NCBI GenBank assembly: GCA_964584315.1
Contig: CAZOZO010000001.1
Span: forward strand, 1 to 64,000
Length of the DNA: 64,000 nt
Source: CAXXOK01 sp964584315
Lineage (GTDB): Bacteria; Bacillota; Clostridia; Christensenellales; Aristaeellaceae
Direction of reading: 5' to 3'
Each line of letters begins with the position of its first letter. Positions within the stretch are counted from its first letter, which is position 1. The notes under the pieces are model-generated. The model was not told the origin of the DNA. It was given only the letters and a program-made list of their open reading frames with translations, and did no database searches. A program made the position numbers and the translations under genes. Below are positions 8,556 to 17,061 of this stretch, in pieces.

Positions 8556-9533
8556 TCAAGTGCTTTCACGTTCAATCAGCTGCACGGGGAAGATGGTGGT
8601 CGCGGGCATCGGACGCTCGCCAAAGTGCGCCACGCAATCGATCGCGAATTGGCTGATATCATCCACCGCCTGCCGGATGGTCGTGATGGACGGCGTATAC
8701 AGTTCAGCCAAGTCGATATCATCGTAGCCGATCACCTTCAGGTCGCCCGGTACGCTGCGCCCGCTGCGCATGGCATAGCGGATCAGCTCGGCAGCGAGGA
8801 TGTCGTTTGAGCAAAAGGCGCCGTCGATATCGGGATGCGCGGACAGAAAGGCTGCGATGATATCCTGATATTTCATGGAGATAAAGCGATCCTCCAGATG
8901 CGTCTGGATGATGGGTTCGATGCCGTGTGCGCGCAGCTCCTGCTCAAATCCCTGCTGACGCTGGGTGGCACTCATACCCTTGAGGGTCACGCCGCCGCTG
9001 AAATACGCGATGCGGCGGCAGCCTTTGCGCGCCAGCAGGGCGGCGGCCATCCGCCCGCCGCTGAAGTTATCCGAGCAGACGGCGGAAATGGAAGGCGATA
9101 TCACGCGGTCGATCGAAATGATGGGCGCGTCCAGGGACACGCTTTCGGCGATGTCCTGCGTATGGCTGGCGATAATGACCCCGGCCACCTTGTTGGCCCG
9201 CAACATGCTGAAATACTCAATTTCCTTTTTGCGCTCATGGTTGGAAACACATAGCAGCAGCTTGAAACCATTGGCGGAGGCAAAGCGTTCCATACTCTCG
9301 ATCACCTTGGCAAAAAAGGCGTGCCTCGCCGAAGGCACGATCAGTCCGATAAAATTGCTGGTCTTTTTGGATAGCGAGCGAGCGATTTCGTTAGGCTGAT
9401 AATCCAGTTCCCGCATCGCCTGCTGGATGCGCCTGATGGTCGACGGATGCACCTTATCCGGCTTGTTGAGCATACGGGACACCGTTGTAACCGTCACGCC
9501 CGCCCTGTCCGCAACCTCTTTGAGCGTAGCCAT
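8556..9533 (-). CDS. LacI-family transcriptional repressor
   Basis: 325 residues. The N-terminal helix-turn-helix is LKEVADRAGVTVTTVSRMLN, with the hinge helix NEIARSLSKKTSNFIGLIVP. The rest is a periplasmic-binding-protein-like sensor domain, including PDIDGAFCSNDILAAELIRY and VIGYDDIDLAELYTPSITTI. It lies between two sugar-gene blocks read in the same direction. Its own promoter and that of the downstream sugar operon both carry matching inverted repeats over the -35 box, so it probably represses itself and the 8365-1472 operon. The inducing sugar is unknown. Confidence 0.93.
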   Translation of the reverse strand: MATLKEVADRAGVTVTTVSRMLNKPDKVHPSTIRRIQQAMRELDYQPNEIARSLSKKTSNFIGLIVPSARHAFFAKVIESMERFASANGFKLLLCVSNHERKKEIEYFSMLRANKVAGVIIASHTQDIAESVSLDAPIISIDRVISPSISAVCSDNFSGGRMAAALLARKGCRRIAYFSGGVTLKGMSATQRQQGFEQELRAHGIEPIIQTHLEDRFISMKYQDIIAAFLSAHPDIDGAFCSNDILAAELIRYAMRSGRSVPGDLKVIGYDDIDLAELYTPSITTIRQAVDDISQFAIDCVAHFGERPMPATTIFPVQLIEREST

Positions 9534-9564
9534 ATCGTTTCACCCCGCATCATAGATACATCAA

Positions 9565-9593
9565 ACGATACCATGCCTTGGCGGTGTTGTCAA
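9565..9593 (-). promoter_or_regulatory. Promoter of the LacI-family gene
   Basis: Minus-strand TTGACA (9588-9593), 17-base spacer, TATCGT (9565-9570), about 30 bases before the repressor ATG. The -35 box overlaps the operator region. Confidence 0.7.
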
Positions 9594-9614
9594 CCGGTTG
9601 TCATTCGTATGACA
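9588..9614. promoter_or_regulatory. Autoregulatory LacI operator region
   Basis: Two adjoining symmetric elements: the palindrome CAACCGGTTG (9591-9600) and TGTCATTCGTATGACA (9599-9614), whose half-sites TGTCAT and ATGACA match those of the operator at 8441-8456. They cover the -35 box of the repressor gene. Confidence 0.65.
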
Positions 9615-9623
9615 TTGCAAGCG

Positions 9624-10064
9624 TCAGTGCAATTTCCATACTACGACCTCGACGGCGTTGGGGCCAAGCCCGCGCAGCTCGCCTGCATAACACCCGCGCA
9701 GGAGGTGCGCATAAGGGCCGTTTACATCGCACTGGAAGCGGGGCGTGGTTCGCAGTATGGCGTTATGTTCGCGCGGGTCAAGCCAGCCCTCGTTTTCCAC
9801 GGCGATGATCGCTCCATCATCGGCTTCGATCCAGTAACGCGCCAGTACATGCCCGAGGGTTTCCGAGATGGCCACGTTCCAGTCCGCGCCGCCCGCGCAC
9901 ACCGTGCCGCGAATCTCTGGCCCTTCAAACGAGCCGCCTGTGATGGGGATGATCGTGAGCCTTCCCTCCGGCACCTGACCCACCACGCGGTTTTCCCCAA
10001 CCTCGACCTTGAGCGTCATCAGCCGTTGCGCCCAATTTGCTCTGTCCATATTACGCCGTTCCAT
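9624..10064 (-). CDS. DUF3237 family protein
   Basis: 146 residues, no signal or membrane segment. LTIIPITGGSFEGPEIRGTV followed by CAGGADWNV is the signature region of DUF3237, a small beta-barrel-like family of unknown function. RYWIEADDGAIIAVENEGWL follows. The ATG at 10064 has GGGAGG eight bases upstream. It sits between the esterase and the repressor, so it may act on the same acylated sugar, but no reaction is known for the family. Confidence 0.8.
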   Translation of the reverse strand: MERRNMDRANWAQRLMTLKVEVGENRVVGQVPEGRLTIIPITGGSFEGPEIRGTVCAGGADWNVAISETLGHVLARYWIEADDGAIIAVENEGWLDPREHNAILRTTPRFQCDVNGPYAHLLRGCYAGELRGLGPNAVEVVVWKLH

Positions 10065-10098
10065 ACATCATGCCTCCCGTATCCGTCCGTATCGCACG

Positions 10099-10125
10099 GG
10101 AGGGTGAGGCTTCGCCTCACCCTCC
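10099..10125 (-). terminator. Hairpin after the esterase gene
   Basis: A perfect 12-base stem, GGAGGGTGAGGC with GCCTCACCCTCC, and a 3-base loop, 18 bases after the esterase stop. There is no T tract, so it may be an mRNA-stabilising structure rather than a full terminator. Confidence 0.55.
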
Positions 10126-10143
10126 GCCAACATTTGCCTGGGA

Positions 10144-10938
10144 CTATGCTTTCGCCAGCCAGTCCAGCGCGACCGGCAAAGCCTGATTCCAAAACTCGAA
10201 ATTGTGCACGCCGGGCTGCCGCCACCATACGTGTTCGTATCCCAGCCCGTTCAGGCACGCATCATAATCCACATTATTGGGGTACAAGAAATCTTCCGTA
10301 CCGCAGGCCATAAAGATGCGCGGCGCGTTTCCCTCGACAAGGCGGGTCTTTGCCAGGTGCTTGGGGTCCCTGTCACTGCCCAGCAGCGTTGTAAGGTCGC
10401 CAAACGTGTGACGAAAGAAGCCATACGGCGCGATGGCGTTTCCGCCTTTTTCCGGCGTCATGGCCGCCACTTCGTCGGTGATGAGCGCAGAGGAGAGGGC
10501 AATGACAGAGCCGAAGGTATCGGCATAATACAGGCCGTTTCGCAGCGCCCCGAAGCCGCCCATCGACAATCCGCCGATGGCCGTGTCCTTCCGCTCCAGC
10601 GAAAGGGGAAACATGCGGCGCGAAACTTCGACCAGTTCTTCGCCCACAAACGCGCCATAGTATTCGCCCATATCGGGGTTGTCCAGATAAAAACGGTTGC
10701 CACCATCCGGCATGACCACGGCCCACCCGCGCTGCGTGGCCAATGTCTCGATATCCGAGCGCAGCAGCCAGTCCAGCCGGTTGCCGGTGTAGCCGTGCAG
10801 CAGGTACAACGTGGGCCACGGGCCTTTTGTGTAGGTAAGCGGCGCGCCCGGGGCCATGGTTTCCAGCGGCAGCACCACTGTAAAGCTCTGTTGGCCCACA
10901 CGGGCGCGCGAGTAGAAATTACAGGATAAAACAGCCAT
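10144..10938 (-). CDS. CE1-like alpha/beta-hydrolase esterase
   Basis: 264 residues of the esterase-D/acetylxylan-esterase type, cytoplasmic (no signal). PWPTLYLLHGYTGNRLDWL forms the oxyanion region. AIGGLSMGGFGALRNG holds the nucleophile Ser in GLSMGG. The likely acid is in MACGTEDFLYP, and the His in PGVHNFEFWNQAL. CE1 enzymes remove acetyl or feruloyl groups from sugars. It is the second esterase of this cluster, which supports an acylated substrate. GGAGGG lies seven bases upstream of the ATG. Confidence 0.87.
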   Translation of the reverse strand: MAVLSCNFYSRARVGQQSFTVVLPLETMAPGAPLTYTKGPWPTLYLLHGYTGNRLDWLLRSDIETLATQRGWAVVMPDGGNRFYLDNPDMGEYYGAFVGEELVEVSRRMFPLSLERKDTAIGGLSMGGFGALRNGLYYADTFGSVIALSSALITDEVAAMTPEKGGNAIAPYGFFRHTFGDLTTLLGSDRDPKHLAKTRLVEGNAPRIFMACGTEDFLYPNNVDYDACLNGLGYEHVWWRQPGVHNFEFWNQALPVALDWLAKA

Positions 10939-11021
10939 TGTGATTCCCTCCGTCGATCAGGATAAGCATACCCTCCGGCGGCGCGCGTAAGGGCCGTTGC
11001 CAGCGAGCCGCTCAAATCCGC

Positions 11022-11867
11022 TCACATATATTGGAATGTCTCACCTGCGTCAAGGAAAACGACGGGTAAATCCCCCACGACCGAACGCATCCATGGCACC
11101 ATATGCTTCATGCCCCATTCCTCGCTGCGCTCGTGCCCCAGTATCAGGATTCCTTTGGCAAGCCCAAGTTGCCAGGCGTCGCGCACATAGGCGGGCAGTG
11201 TCCACTCAGTCACCTCGCCGCAGAGCAGCACATCCATGTTGGCCTGCCGCATCCATTCCATGGGCATTCGCTCGCTGCCGAGCCCCAGGCTGCCACCGCC
11301 AGGCAGCAGCGCCACGCGCTCCACCGGCATGGCAGGGTCGCCGATATAGCGAAGCGTATCCAGCCCCAACCGCTCCTTGAGGTGCCCACCCAGTTCGCCC
11401 AGCGTGGTGCGCGGCAGGCGGTAAAAGCCTTTGACCATCCTTCGCCCGTGAAACACTGGGCACTCCTGCGGCGCAAGCAAGTATCGTCCCCAATCCAGCT
11501 CCACATCGAAGCCACGGAATATGCCGTCATCCACGTCCATGTGCATGTGATCGTGAAAGCGCCACACCGCGATGCCTGTTTCCGCCAGCAGCTTGCGCTT
11601 GGCTTCGTACACCTCGTCGCCCGCCAGCCAGCCCGTATCGTCCGCGCCGGTGAACCAGGTGGGTTCGTGCGTCACGATCATGTCCGCGCCCAACACGGCG
11701 GCTTTGCGGATCACTTCCACCGTCGCCATGAAGGTGGTAGCGATTTTGTGTATGCGTTTATTTAGCGTGCCGGCCATCAGATGGTCGCACGTCTTTTCCG
11801 GCGGCAGGGGCTTCACGCCCGTTTTGCTGATGATGCCATCGATGATCTGCTGCACCGTCATCTCCAT
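11022..11867 (-). CDS. NIF3-like (DUF34) dinuclear-metal protein
   Basis: 281 residues. ADMIVTHEPTWFTG carries a metal-type His, WRFHDHMHMDVDDG a further His/Asp cluster, and LLCGEVTEWTLPAYVRDA and LILGHERSEEWGM complete the metal site at the C-terminus. NIF3 proteins are hexameric di-metal enzymes of uncertain activity (often proposed hydrolases). This copy starts seven bases after the permease gene and is read with the transporter, so it may be a specialised version rather than the housekeeping one. Confidence 0.82.
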   Translation of the reverse strand: MEMTVQQIIDGIISKTGVKPLPPEKTCDHLMAGTLNKRIHKIATTFMATVEVIRKAAVLGADMIVTHEPTWFTGADDTGWLAGDEVYEAKRKLLAETGIAVWRFHDHMHMDVDDGIFRGFDVELDWGRYLLAPQECPVFHGRRMVKGFYRLPRTTLGELGGHLKERLGLDTLRYIGDPAMPVERVALLPGGGSLGLGSERMPMEWMRQANMDVLLCGEVTEWTLPAYVRDAWQLGLAKGILILGHERSEEWGMKHMVPWMRSVVGDLPVVFLDAGETFQYM

Positions 11868-11873
11868 GATCGA

Positions 11874-12770
11874 TCACCCCTTCACGGCGCCCAGCACGAC
11901 GCCCTTGATAAAATATTTCTGCACAAACGGGAACAGAATCACGATCGGCAGGATGCCGATCACCGCCATGGCCATGCGTACCGACGCGCCCGGCAGGTCG
12001 ATGTTCTGTGTGCCAAGGAGCGCGGCGTTGGTGCTCACCTTGAGGAACTGGATGTTGTTCATGATGCGGATCAGCAGGTTTTGCAGGCTGTAGAGCGAGC
12101 TGTCCGAAATATAATACAGGCCGTTTACCCAATCGTTCCAGTAGATGAGGCCGGTGAACATGCTGATGGTCGCAACCGTGGGTATCGCCATGGGCAGCAT
12201 GATTTTCAGGAAGATCTGAAACTCGTTGGCGCCGTCGATCTGCGCGGACTCCACCATCGCGTGGGGTATGCTGTTGCTGTAGTAGTTGCGCACCAAAAAC
12301 ACGTTGAACGCCGTGACCAGATAGTTGGGCACGATCAGCGCCCATATCGTGTTTTTGATGGCGAAGATGCGCGTCCACATGATGTAGGAGGATACCACGC
12401 CACCGTTAAAGAGCATCGTAAAAAACACAAAGAATGCCAGCAGGTTTTTGTAGCGGAAATCCGGTCGCGAGAGCGGGTAGGCTAGCGAAGTGGTCAGAAC
12501 CAAGCTGATGAGCGTACCCAGCACCGTGACCGTCAGCGTAATGCCGTAGGAGCGCAGGATCATCTGGCTCTGCTTGACCATGTAATAGTAGCTGTCAAGG
12601 CTCAGCTTGCTGGGGAAAAACGTATAGCCTGCGGAGATAAGTGCGTTTTCATCCGTGACCGACGCCACCGCGATCAGCAGGATAGGCAGCAGCGCGCACA
12701 CCGCCAGCACGCACAGCACTAGCGTGGCAAACCACTGAAAACGCTTGACATCGTTATGCAGCACAATCAT
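11874..12770 (-). CDS. Carbohydrate ABC transporter permease (YtcP/LplC-like)
   Basis: 298 residues from an ATG at 12770, which has AGGAGGG seven to eight bases upstream; a longer in-frame extension would overlap the neighbouring permease. First membrane segment WFATLVLCVLAVCALLPIL. EAA-type motif AMVESAQIDGANEFQIFLKI followed by MLPMAIPTVATI. It ends YFIKGVVLGAVKG, the usual tail of this group. It pairs with the LplB-like permease upstream. Confidence 0.92.
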   Translation of the reverse strand: MIVLHNDVKRFQWFATLVLCVLAVCALLPILLIAVASVTDENALISAGYTFFPSKLSLDSYYYMVKQSQMILRSYGITLTVTVLGTLISLVLTTSLAYPLSRPDFRYKNLLAFFVFFTMLFNGGVVSSYIMWTRIFAIKNTIWALIVPNYLVTAFNVFLVRNYYSNSIPHAMVESAQIDGANEFQIFLKIMLPMAIPTVATISMFTGLIYWNDWVNGLYYISDSSLYSLQNLLIRIMNNIQFLKVSTNAALLGTQNIDLPGASVRMAMAVIGILPIVILFPFVQKYFIKGVVLGAVKG

Positions 12771-12780
12771 GGCGACCCTC

Positions 12781-13701
12781 CTAGAATAACGCATTGTCCT
12801 GATCGAACCGGCGCACCAGCGCGTTTGCGCCCAGCACCAGCAGGAAGCCCACCACCGACTGGTATAGAGCCGCCGCAGCGGACATGCCAACGTCCTTGAG
12901 CTCCATCAGGCCGCGGTACACATAGGTGTCAATGGTTTGCGTAACGTCAAACAGGCGGCCGGAGTTCATCGGCACCTGATAGAATAGGCCAAAATCGGAA
13001 TAGAAGATGCGCCCCACCGACATCAGCGTGAGCACAATCACCGTCGGTTTTAACAGCGGGATCGTCACCTTCATGATCTGCTGCACCTTGCTAGCGCCGT
13101 CCAGCTGCGCCGCCTCGTAGATGCTCTTATCAATACCGGCGATGCTGGCGATATAGACAATGGAGAAATACCCGGCATATTTCCACAGGTAGGTGAGCAC
13201 CAGCAGCGCCGGCCACGGCCCGGGCGTGGAATACCAGCTGACCGGCTGCATTCCCAGCGCGCTCAGGATGGTCTTATTGACAAAACCGGTATCGGCGTTC
13301 ATGAACGCGTACACTACAAAGCCGATCACCACCCACGAGAACAGATTGGGCATCATCAGCGCGGACTGAAAAATCTTGACCCTGCGCTTCTCGCCCAGCT
13401 CGAAGATCAGAATGGCGATCAGGATTGCCGCCACCGTGCCGATCACAATAAACGCCACGTTATAGAGAATGGTGTTACGGGTCATCAGCCATGCGTCGCT
13501 GGTGCGGAACAGAAAGCGGAAGTTGTCAAACCCGCACCAGTCGCTGCCAAAGATGCCCTTGAAATAGTTAAAATCCTTAAAAGCCAGAAAAACGCCGAAC
13601 ATCGGCAGGTAGTTATTGACCAGCAGGTATAAAATGCCCGGCGCGGCAATCAGGAGTAACGGGCCGGTTTTGGCCAAGGTGCGTTTCCTGCGTTTAGCCA
13701 T
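12781..13701 (-). CDS. Carbohydrate ABC transporter permease (LplB/YteP-like)
   Basis: 306 residues; start ATG at 13701 preceded by GGGG. Membrane segments begin with GPLLLIAAPGILYLLVNNYL. FKDFNYFKGIFGSDWCGFDN is typical of the LplB group. The coupling motif is SIYEAAQLDGASKVQQIMKV followed by TIPLLKP. It works with the second permease and the large binding protein at 13787-15286. No ATPase is encoded here. Confidence 0.92.
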   Translation of the reverse strand: MAKRRKRTLAKTGPLLLIAAPGILYLLVNNYLPMFGVFLAFKDFNYFKGIFGSDWCGFDNFRFLFRTSDAWLMTRNTILYNVAFIVIGTVAAILIAILIFELGEKRRVKIFQSALMMPNLFSWVVIGFVVYAFMNADTGFVNKTILSALGMQPVSWYSTPGPWPALLVLTYLWKYAGYFSIVYIASIAGIDKSIYEAAQLDGASKVQQIMKVTIPLLKPTVIVLTLMSVGRIFYSDFGLFYQVPMNSGRLFDVTQTIDTYVYRGLMELKDVGMSAAAALYQSVVGFLLVLGANALVRRFDQDNALF

Positions 13702-13746
13702 GATTATTCCCCACATCTTTAGCGTATAAGCGTCCCTTTGCACAGA

Positions 13747-13774
13747 GGCGCGGGGCGGCGAACCGCCCCGCGCC
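13747..13774 (-). terminator. Intercistronic hairpin after the large binding-protein gene
   Basis: A perfect 12-base stem, GGCGCGGGGCGG with CCGCCCCGCGCC, 4-base loop, no T tract. It lies between the binding-protein stop and the permease start, as in the other ABC operons of this window. Confidence 0.65.
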
Positions 13775-13786
13775 TTGCTGGCTGTT

Positions 13787-15286
13787 TTACTTGGCTGCAA
13801 CCCACGCGTCAAGCTGCGTCTGCTTGGCGGCGATGATCTCGTTGATGCCCGCCTCGCTCAGCCGCTGGAGGAACACGGGAATCTCGGTGGCCGGATCCAC
13901 GCTGCCGCAGATGAGGCCGGGCAGGTACTGGTCGATCACGTTGGTCACCGCGGTGTACTCGGTTTTCACGCTGCTGCTGTCAAACGTGAAGCCCATCGCT
14001 ACCGAGGTCTTGGCGTTCTTGTTCTGCTCCAGTTCCCAGGCGAGCGAATCGGGGTTGGTGCCTGCCATGGGATACATGAGGAAGAAGTTGCCCAGCGTGC
14101 CGCAGCTAAGCTGCGCGGTATAGGGCACGGTGGCGGCCTCCTGTCCCTCGGGGTAGCTCATGAAGCCGTCCGTGCTCAGCACGTAGTCACGGCCTTCCAG
14201 ACCGTAGATGATCAGGTTGAGCACGGCGGGATCCGTGAAGGTCAGGTTGATGAACTGAAGCGCTTTCTCGGGAGCCGCGGAGGTGGAAGCCACCATCCAT
14301 GTGAGCGCGTTGATGGACGTGGTATCCAGGAACGCGGAGCCAACGATCTTCGCGCCCAGCTTATACCCGCCGCACTGCGCTTCCAGGCTGGCCGCGGTGT
14401 CCGCTTCGGGATAGCTGTAGGAGGCGATGTAGGCGAAGTAGTTGCCGGAGGACATCAGCTCGGCGGCGGTGCTGGAGGTGGTGGCCGCATCCTTCATCAC
14501 AAGGCCGTCGTTGTACCAGCCGCGCGCCAGCGCGCAGGTATCGGCGAATGCCTGCGAGGCGTAGTAGTCCACAACGGTCAGCTGGTCATTCATCAGCACG
14601 CCCTTGGGGCTGTAGTAGTTGTCGGTCAGGTAGTCCACATCGGGGATGGTCAGGCCCAAGCCGATGTTTCCGGTGTTCACGGCCGCCAGCGGAGTCATGT
14701 CCGGCTTGGCTTCCTTGACCTTGGCCAGCACAGCGGTGATATCGCTGACGGAGTTCACGGCGGACATGTCGATCCCCAGCTCATCTGCGATGTCCTTGCG
14801 GTACACCAGCATCGGGGTGAGGGCGATGGGCTTGTAGGTGGGGATGCCGTAAAGGCGGCCATCATGGCTGCACGCGGCCAGCCACTTGTCGCCAATCAGC
14901 GCCTGGCTCTCGGCGGCGCAGGATGGCACAAGGTCGGTAATGTCCAGCGCCATGCCGGTGCTGATGGCGGTGTTCAAGTCGCCGAGGCTCTGGAACACGT
15001 CGACCTGCTCGCCGCCCTGCAGTGCGAGGCTTACGGTGGACGCATAGTCCCAGATCACGATGGGCTTGAGCGTCACTTCCGCGCCGATCTTCTCCCGCGT
15101 GATGGCGTTGATGGCCTCCTCCACCGTGGCGAGGGTCTCTTCGGTGGGGATGTTGTTGAACGTGGCATACGCATACACGATCTGGTCATACTGTTCCGCC
15201 GCGGCGAAGTTCGCGGTGCCCAGCACAAGGCTCAGGCAAAGCAGCGCGGCAAGGGCGATCCGGGTCAGCCGTTTGGATGTTTTCAT
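13787..15286 (-). CDS. Extracellular sugar-binding protein with DUF3502-type C-terminus
   Basis: 499 residues; signal peptide MKTSKRLTRIALAALLCLSL to about AAA, without a lipobox Cys. QIVYAYATFNNIPTEETLAT and YASTVSLALQGGEQVDVFQS are typical of the large LplA-like binding proteins. The C-terminal part (AMGFTFDSSSVKTEYTAVTN, QYLPGLICGSVDPATEIPVF) looks like DUF3502. A strong AAAGGAGGG site precedes the ATG. It begins after the two-component system in the same direction and a TATACT -10 box lies at 15312-15317, so it probably has its own regulated promoter. Confidence 0.9.
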   Translation of the reverse strand: MKTSKRLTRIALAALLCLSLVLGTANFAAAEQYDQIVYAYATFNNIPTEETLATVEEAINAITREKIGAEVTLKPIVIWDYASTVSLALQGGEQVDVFQSLGDLNTAISTGMALDITDLVPSCAAESQALIGDKWLAACSHDGRLYGIPTYKPIALTPMLVYRKDIADELGIDMSAVNSVSDITAVLAKVKEAKPDMTPLAAVNTGNIGLGLTIPDVDYLTDNYYSPKGVLMNDQLTVVDYYASQAFADTCALARGWYNDGLVMKDAATTSSTAAELMSSGNYFAYIASYSYPEADTAASLEAQCGGYKLGAKIVGSAFLDTTSINALTWMVASTSAAPEKALQFINLTFTDPAVLNLIIYGLEGRDYVLSTDGFMSYPEGQEAATVPYTAQLSCGTLGNFFLMYPMAGTNPDSLAWELEQNKNAKTSVAMGFTFDSSSVKTEYTAVTNVIDQYLPGLICGSVDPATEIPVFLQRLSEAGINEIIAAKQTQLDAWVAAK

Positions 15287-15311
15287 AGGAATACCCTCCT
15301 TTTGTGCCCTG

Positions 15312-15317
15312 AGTATA
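15312..15317 (-). promoter_or_regulatory. Likely -10 box of the YesN-type regulated ABC operon
   Basis: Minus-strand TATACT about 26 bases before the binding-protein start. No good -35 box lies at the right distance, which fits a promoter needing an activator such as the neighbouring AraC-type response regulator. Confidence 0.4.
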
Positions 15318-15429
15318 GCGCAAATGGAGGATGCGACACTATCAAATTTGAGCGTTCTTTTTTCACTTTTGGGAGCATTTTGACCAGATGGGATATTTGA
15401 CGCAGCGCGCGCCGCAAAGTCCTGCCCCG

Positions 15430-17043
15430 TCAGGCTTCGTCGGGTGGCGGTCTTCGCTCGGCATCCGGCTTGCGCTGGTATTCCTGCGGCGTCAAGCCCG
15501 TTTCCTTTTTAAAAACCGTCGAAAAGTAGGAAAAATTGTCAAACCCCACCGCGCCGGCCACGTCGCTCACCCGCGCCTCAGGGTCGCGCAAAAGGCGCCT
15601 TGCCTGCTCCACCCGGTATTCACGAATCGCATCCTTGAGGGATTGGTCGGTTTTCTTCTTGTAGAGCTTGGCGAGGTATTCCGGCGCGAGGTGGAACTCC
15701 GCGGCGATTTCGTTGCGGCCGATATCCTCCTGAAAGTGATCGTGGATATACTTGTTGATATGTTCCACCAGCGTGCCGGTCTTGCGCACCTCTTCTTCAT
15801 AGGCGAAGGTGCGCTCGATCAGGTAGTTGGCCCAGCGGATCATATCCAGAGACGAGCGGCTTGCCTGCTCCGAAAGGGATACCGCGCTTTCGTCCGCAAA
15901 CAGGCGCGCCGCCTGAACGCCCGCATCCGCAAGGTAGGCATACACCGCCTGCGTCAACTCCTGCTGCATCAGGTAGAGTGTGCGCTCCGTAAGGGTGCGC
16001 AGCGCGGTGCGGCTGGCCAGCGCATCTTTAAGCGTATTCAGCAGCGACACCTTATCGTAGCGCAGCAGCATGTCCTTCAGCTTGTCGATTTCCAGTACCT
16101 GCGTTTCCTCGTCCGCCGTAATCGCTTCGTCCTCGGTGAAGGCCTGTCCGAAAAACACAACACTGCGCTCTACCAGCTTTTGCAGCACGGGCAGCTTATC
16201 AGGCAGCATCTCAATGGCGCAAGGCGCGCCGATGCAGCAGGTCGCCTTCACCTTGGCGGACTCCGCGCAGGCCTCGATCACCCTTGCGCAGCGCTCGCGC
16301 AGCCGTGCGTCCGGTGCCTGGTTGGCCGCGGTAAAGTACCACAGGCCGTTGGGGCCGGTGCGGCGGATGGAGCGGGCGTTCTCTTCATGGTCAAACAGAT
16401 GGCGCGCGTGCGCGTTTTCCAGAATGTAATACAGCAGGCTCTGGCCCAACTCCTGTGCCACCGGCTCATGATCCGCCACGCGAGTCACCACCAGCCGGTA
16501 GGGCTCGTCCGCATCCACGGGCAAGCCGCGCGCCTCGATTTCACGCCGTATGTGCCCTCGGTCGCGGGGCGCACCTCCGTTGTAGAGCGACAGCCAGAAA
16601 TTGATCTCCTCGCGTTGCAGGTTTTCGGAGCGCCACTCGCCGTAGCGGCTGCCTTCGCGCAGGCGCTGCTTTTCCTTGATGCGCGCCACGGTTTTTTGCA
16701 ACGACAGCGCCATGATGGTCGGGTTGAACGGCTTGGTCAGGTATTCCACCGCGTCCAGCTTGATCGCGCTGGCCGCATAATCGAACCGTTCGTGACAGGT
16801 GAGCAGCAAAAACTCTACGTCAATGCCGTTCGCGCGCACCCAGTTCAGCAGATCCAGCCCCGAAGCCTGCGGCATCTCGATATCACTGATCACGATGTCC
16901 GTTTTACCGCGCAGGAGGATGCGCTTCGCCTGTGCGACGGCATAGGCGACCTCCACCTTGTTAATGCCGATGGCTTCCCAGTCGATGGCATGGCGCACCA
17001 CATCCACCGTAGGCAAGTCGTCGTCCACGATCAGCAGGTTCAC
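15430..17043 (-). CDS. AraC-type response regulator (YesN-like)
   Basis: 537 residues from a GTG at 17043 with GGGAGG about nine bases upstream. The receiver domain is residues 1-120: LLIVDDD, phosphorylation Asp in DIVISDIEMP, and YLTKPF. A long middle linker of about 300 residues follows. The C-terminal double helix-turn-helix begins around residue 430 (HFQEDIGRNEIAAEFHLAPE; then DPEARVSDVAGAVGFDNFSY, FSTVFKKETGLTPQEYQRKP). It forms a two-component pair with the kinase 18 bases upstream and probably activates the following binding-protein/permease operon. Confidence 0.93.
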   Translation of the reverse strand: MNLLIVDDDLPTVDVVRHAIDWEAIGINKVEVAYAVAQAKRILLRGKTDIVISDIEMPQASGLDLLNWVRANGIDVEFLLLTCHERFDYAASAIKLDAVEYLTKPFNPTIMALSLQKTVARIKEKQRLREGSRYGEWRSENLQREEINFWLSLYNGGAPRDRGHIRREIEARGLPVDADEPYRLVVTRVADHEPVAQELGQSLLYYILENAHARHLFDHEENARSIRRTGPNGLWYFTAANQAPDARLRERCARVIEACAESAKVKATCCIGAPCAIEMLPDKLPVLQKLVERSVVFFGQAFTEDEAITADEETQVLEIDKLKDMLLRYDKVSLLNTLKDALASRTALRTLTERTLYLMQQELTQAVYAYLADAGVQAARLFADESAVSLSEQASRSSLDMIRWANYLIERTFAYEEEVRKTGTLVEHINKYIHDHFQEDIGRNEIAAEFHLAPEYLAKLYKKKTDQSLKDAIREYRVEQARRLLRDPEARVSDVAGAVGFDNFSYFSTVFKKETGLTPQEYQRKPDAERRPPPDEA

Positions 17044-17061
17044 GATGTATGCCTCCCGTCC

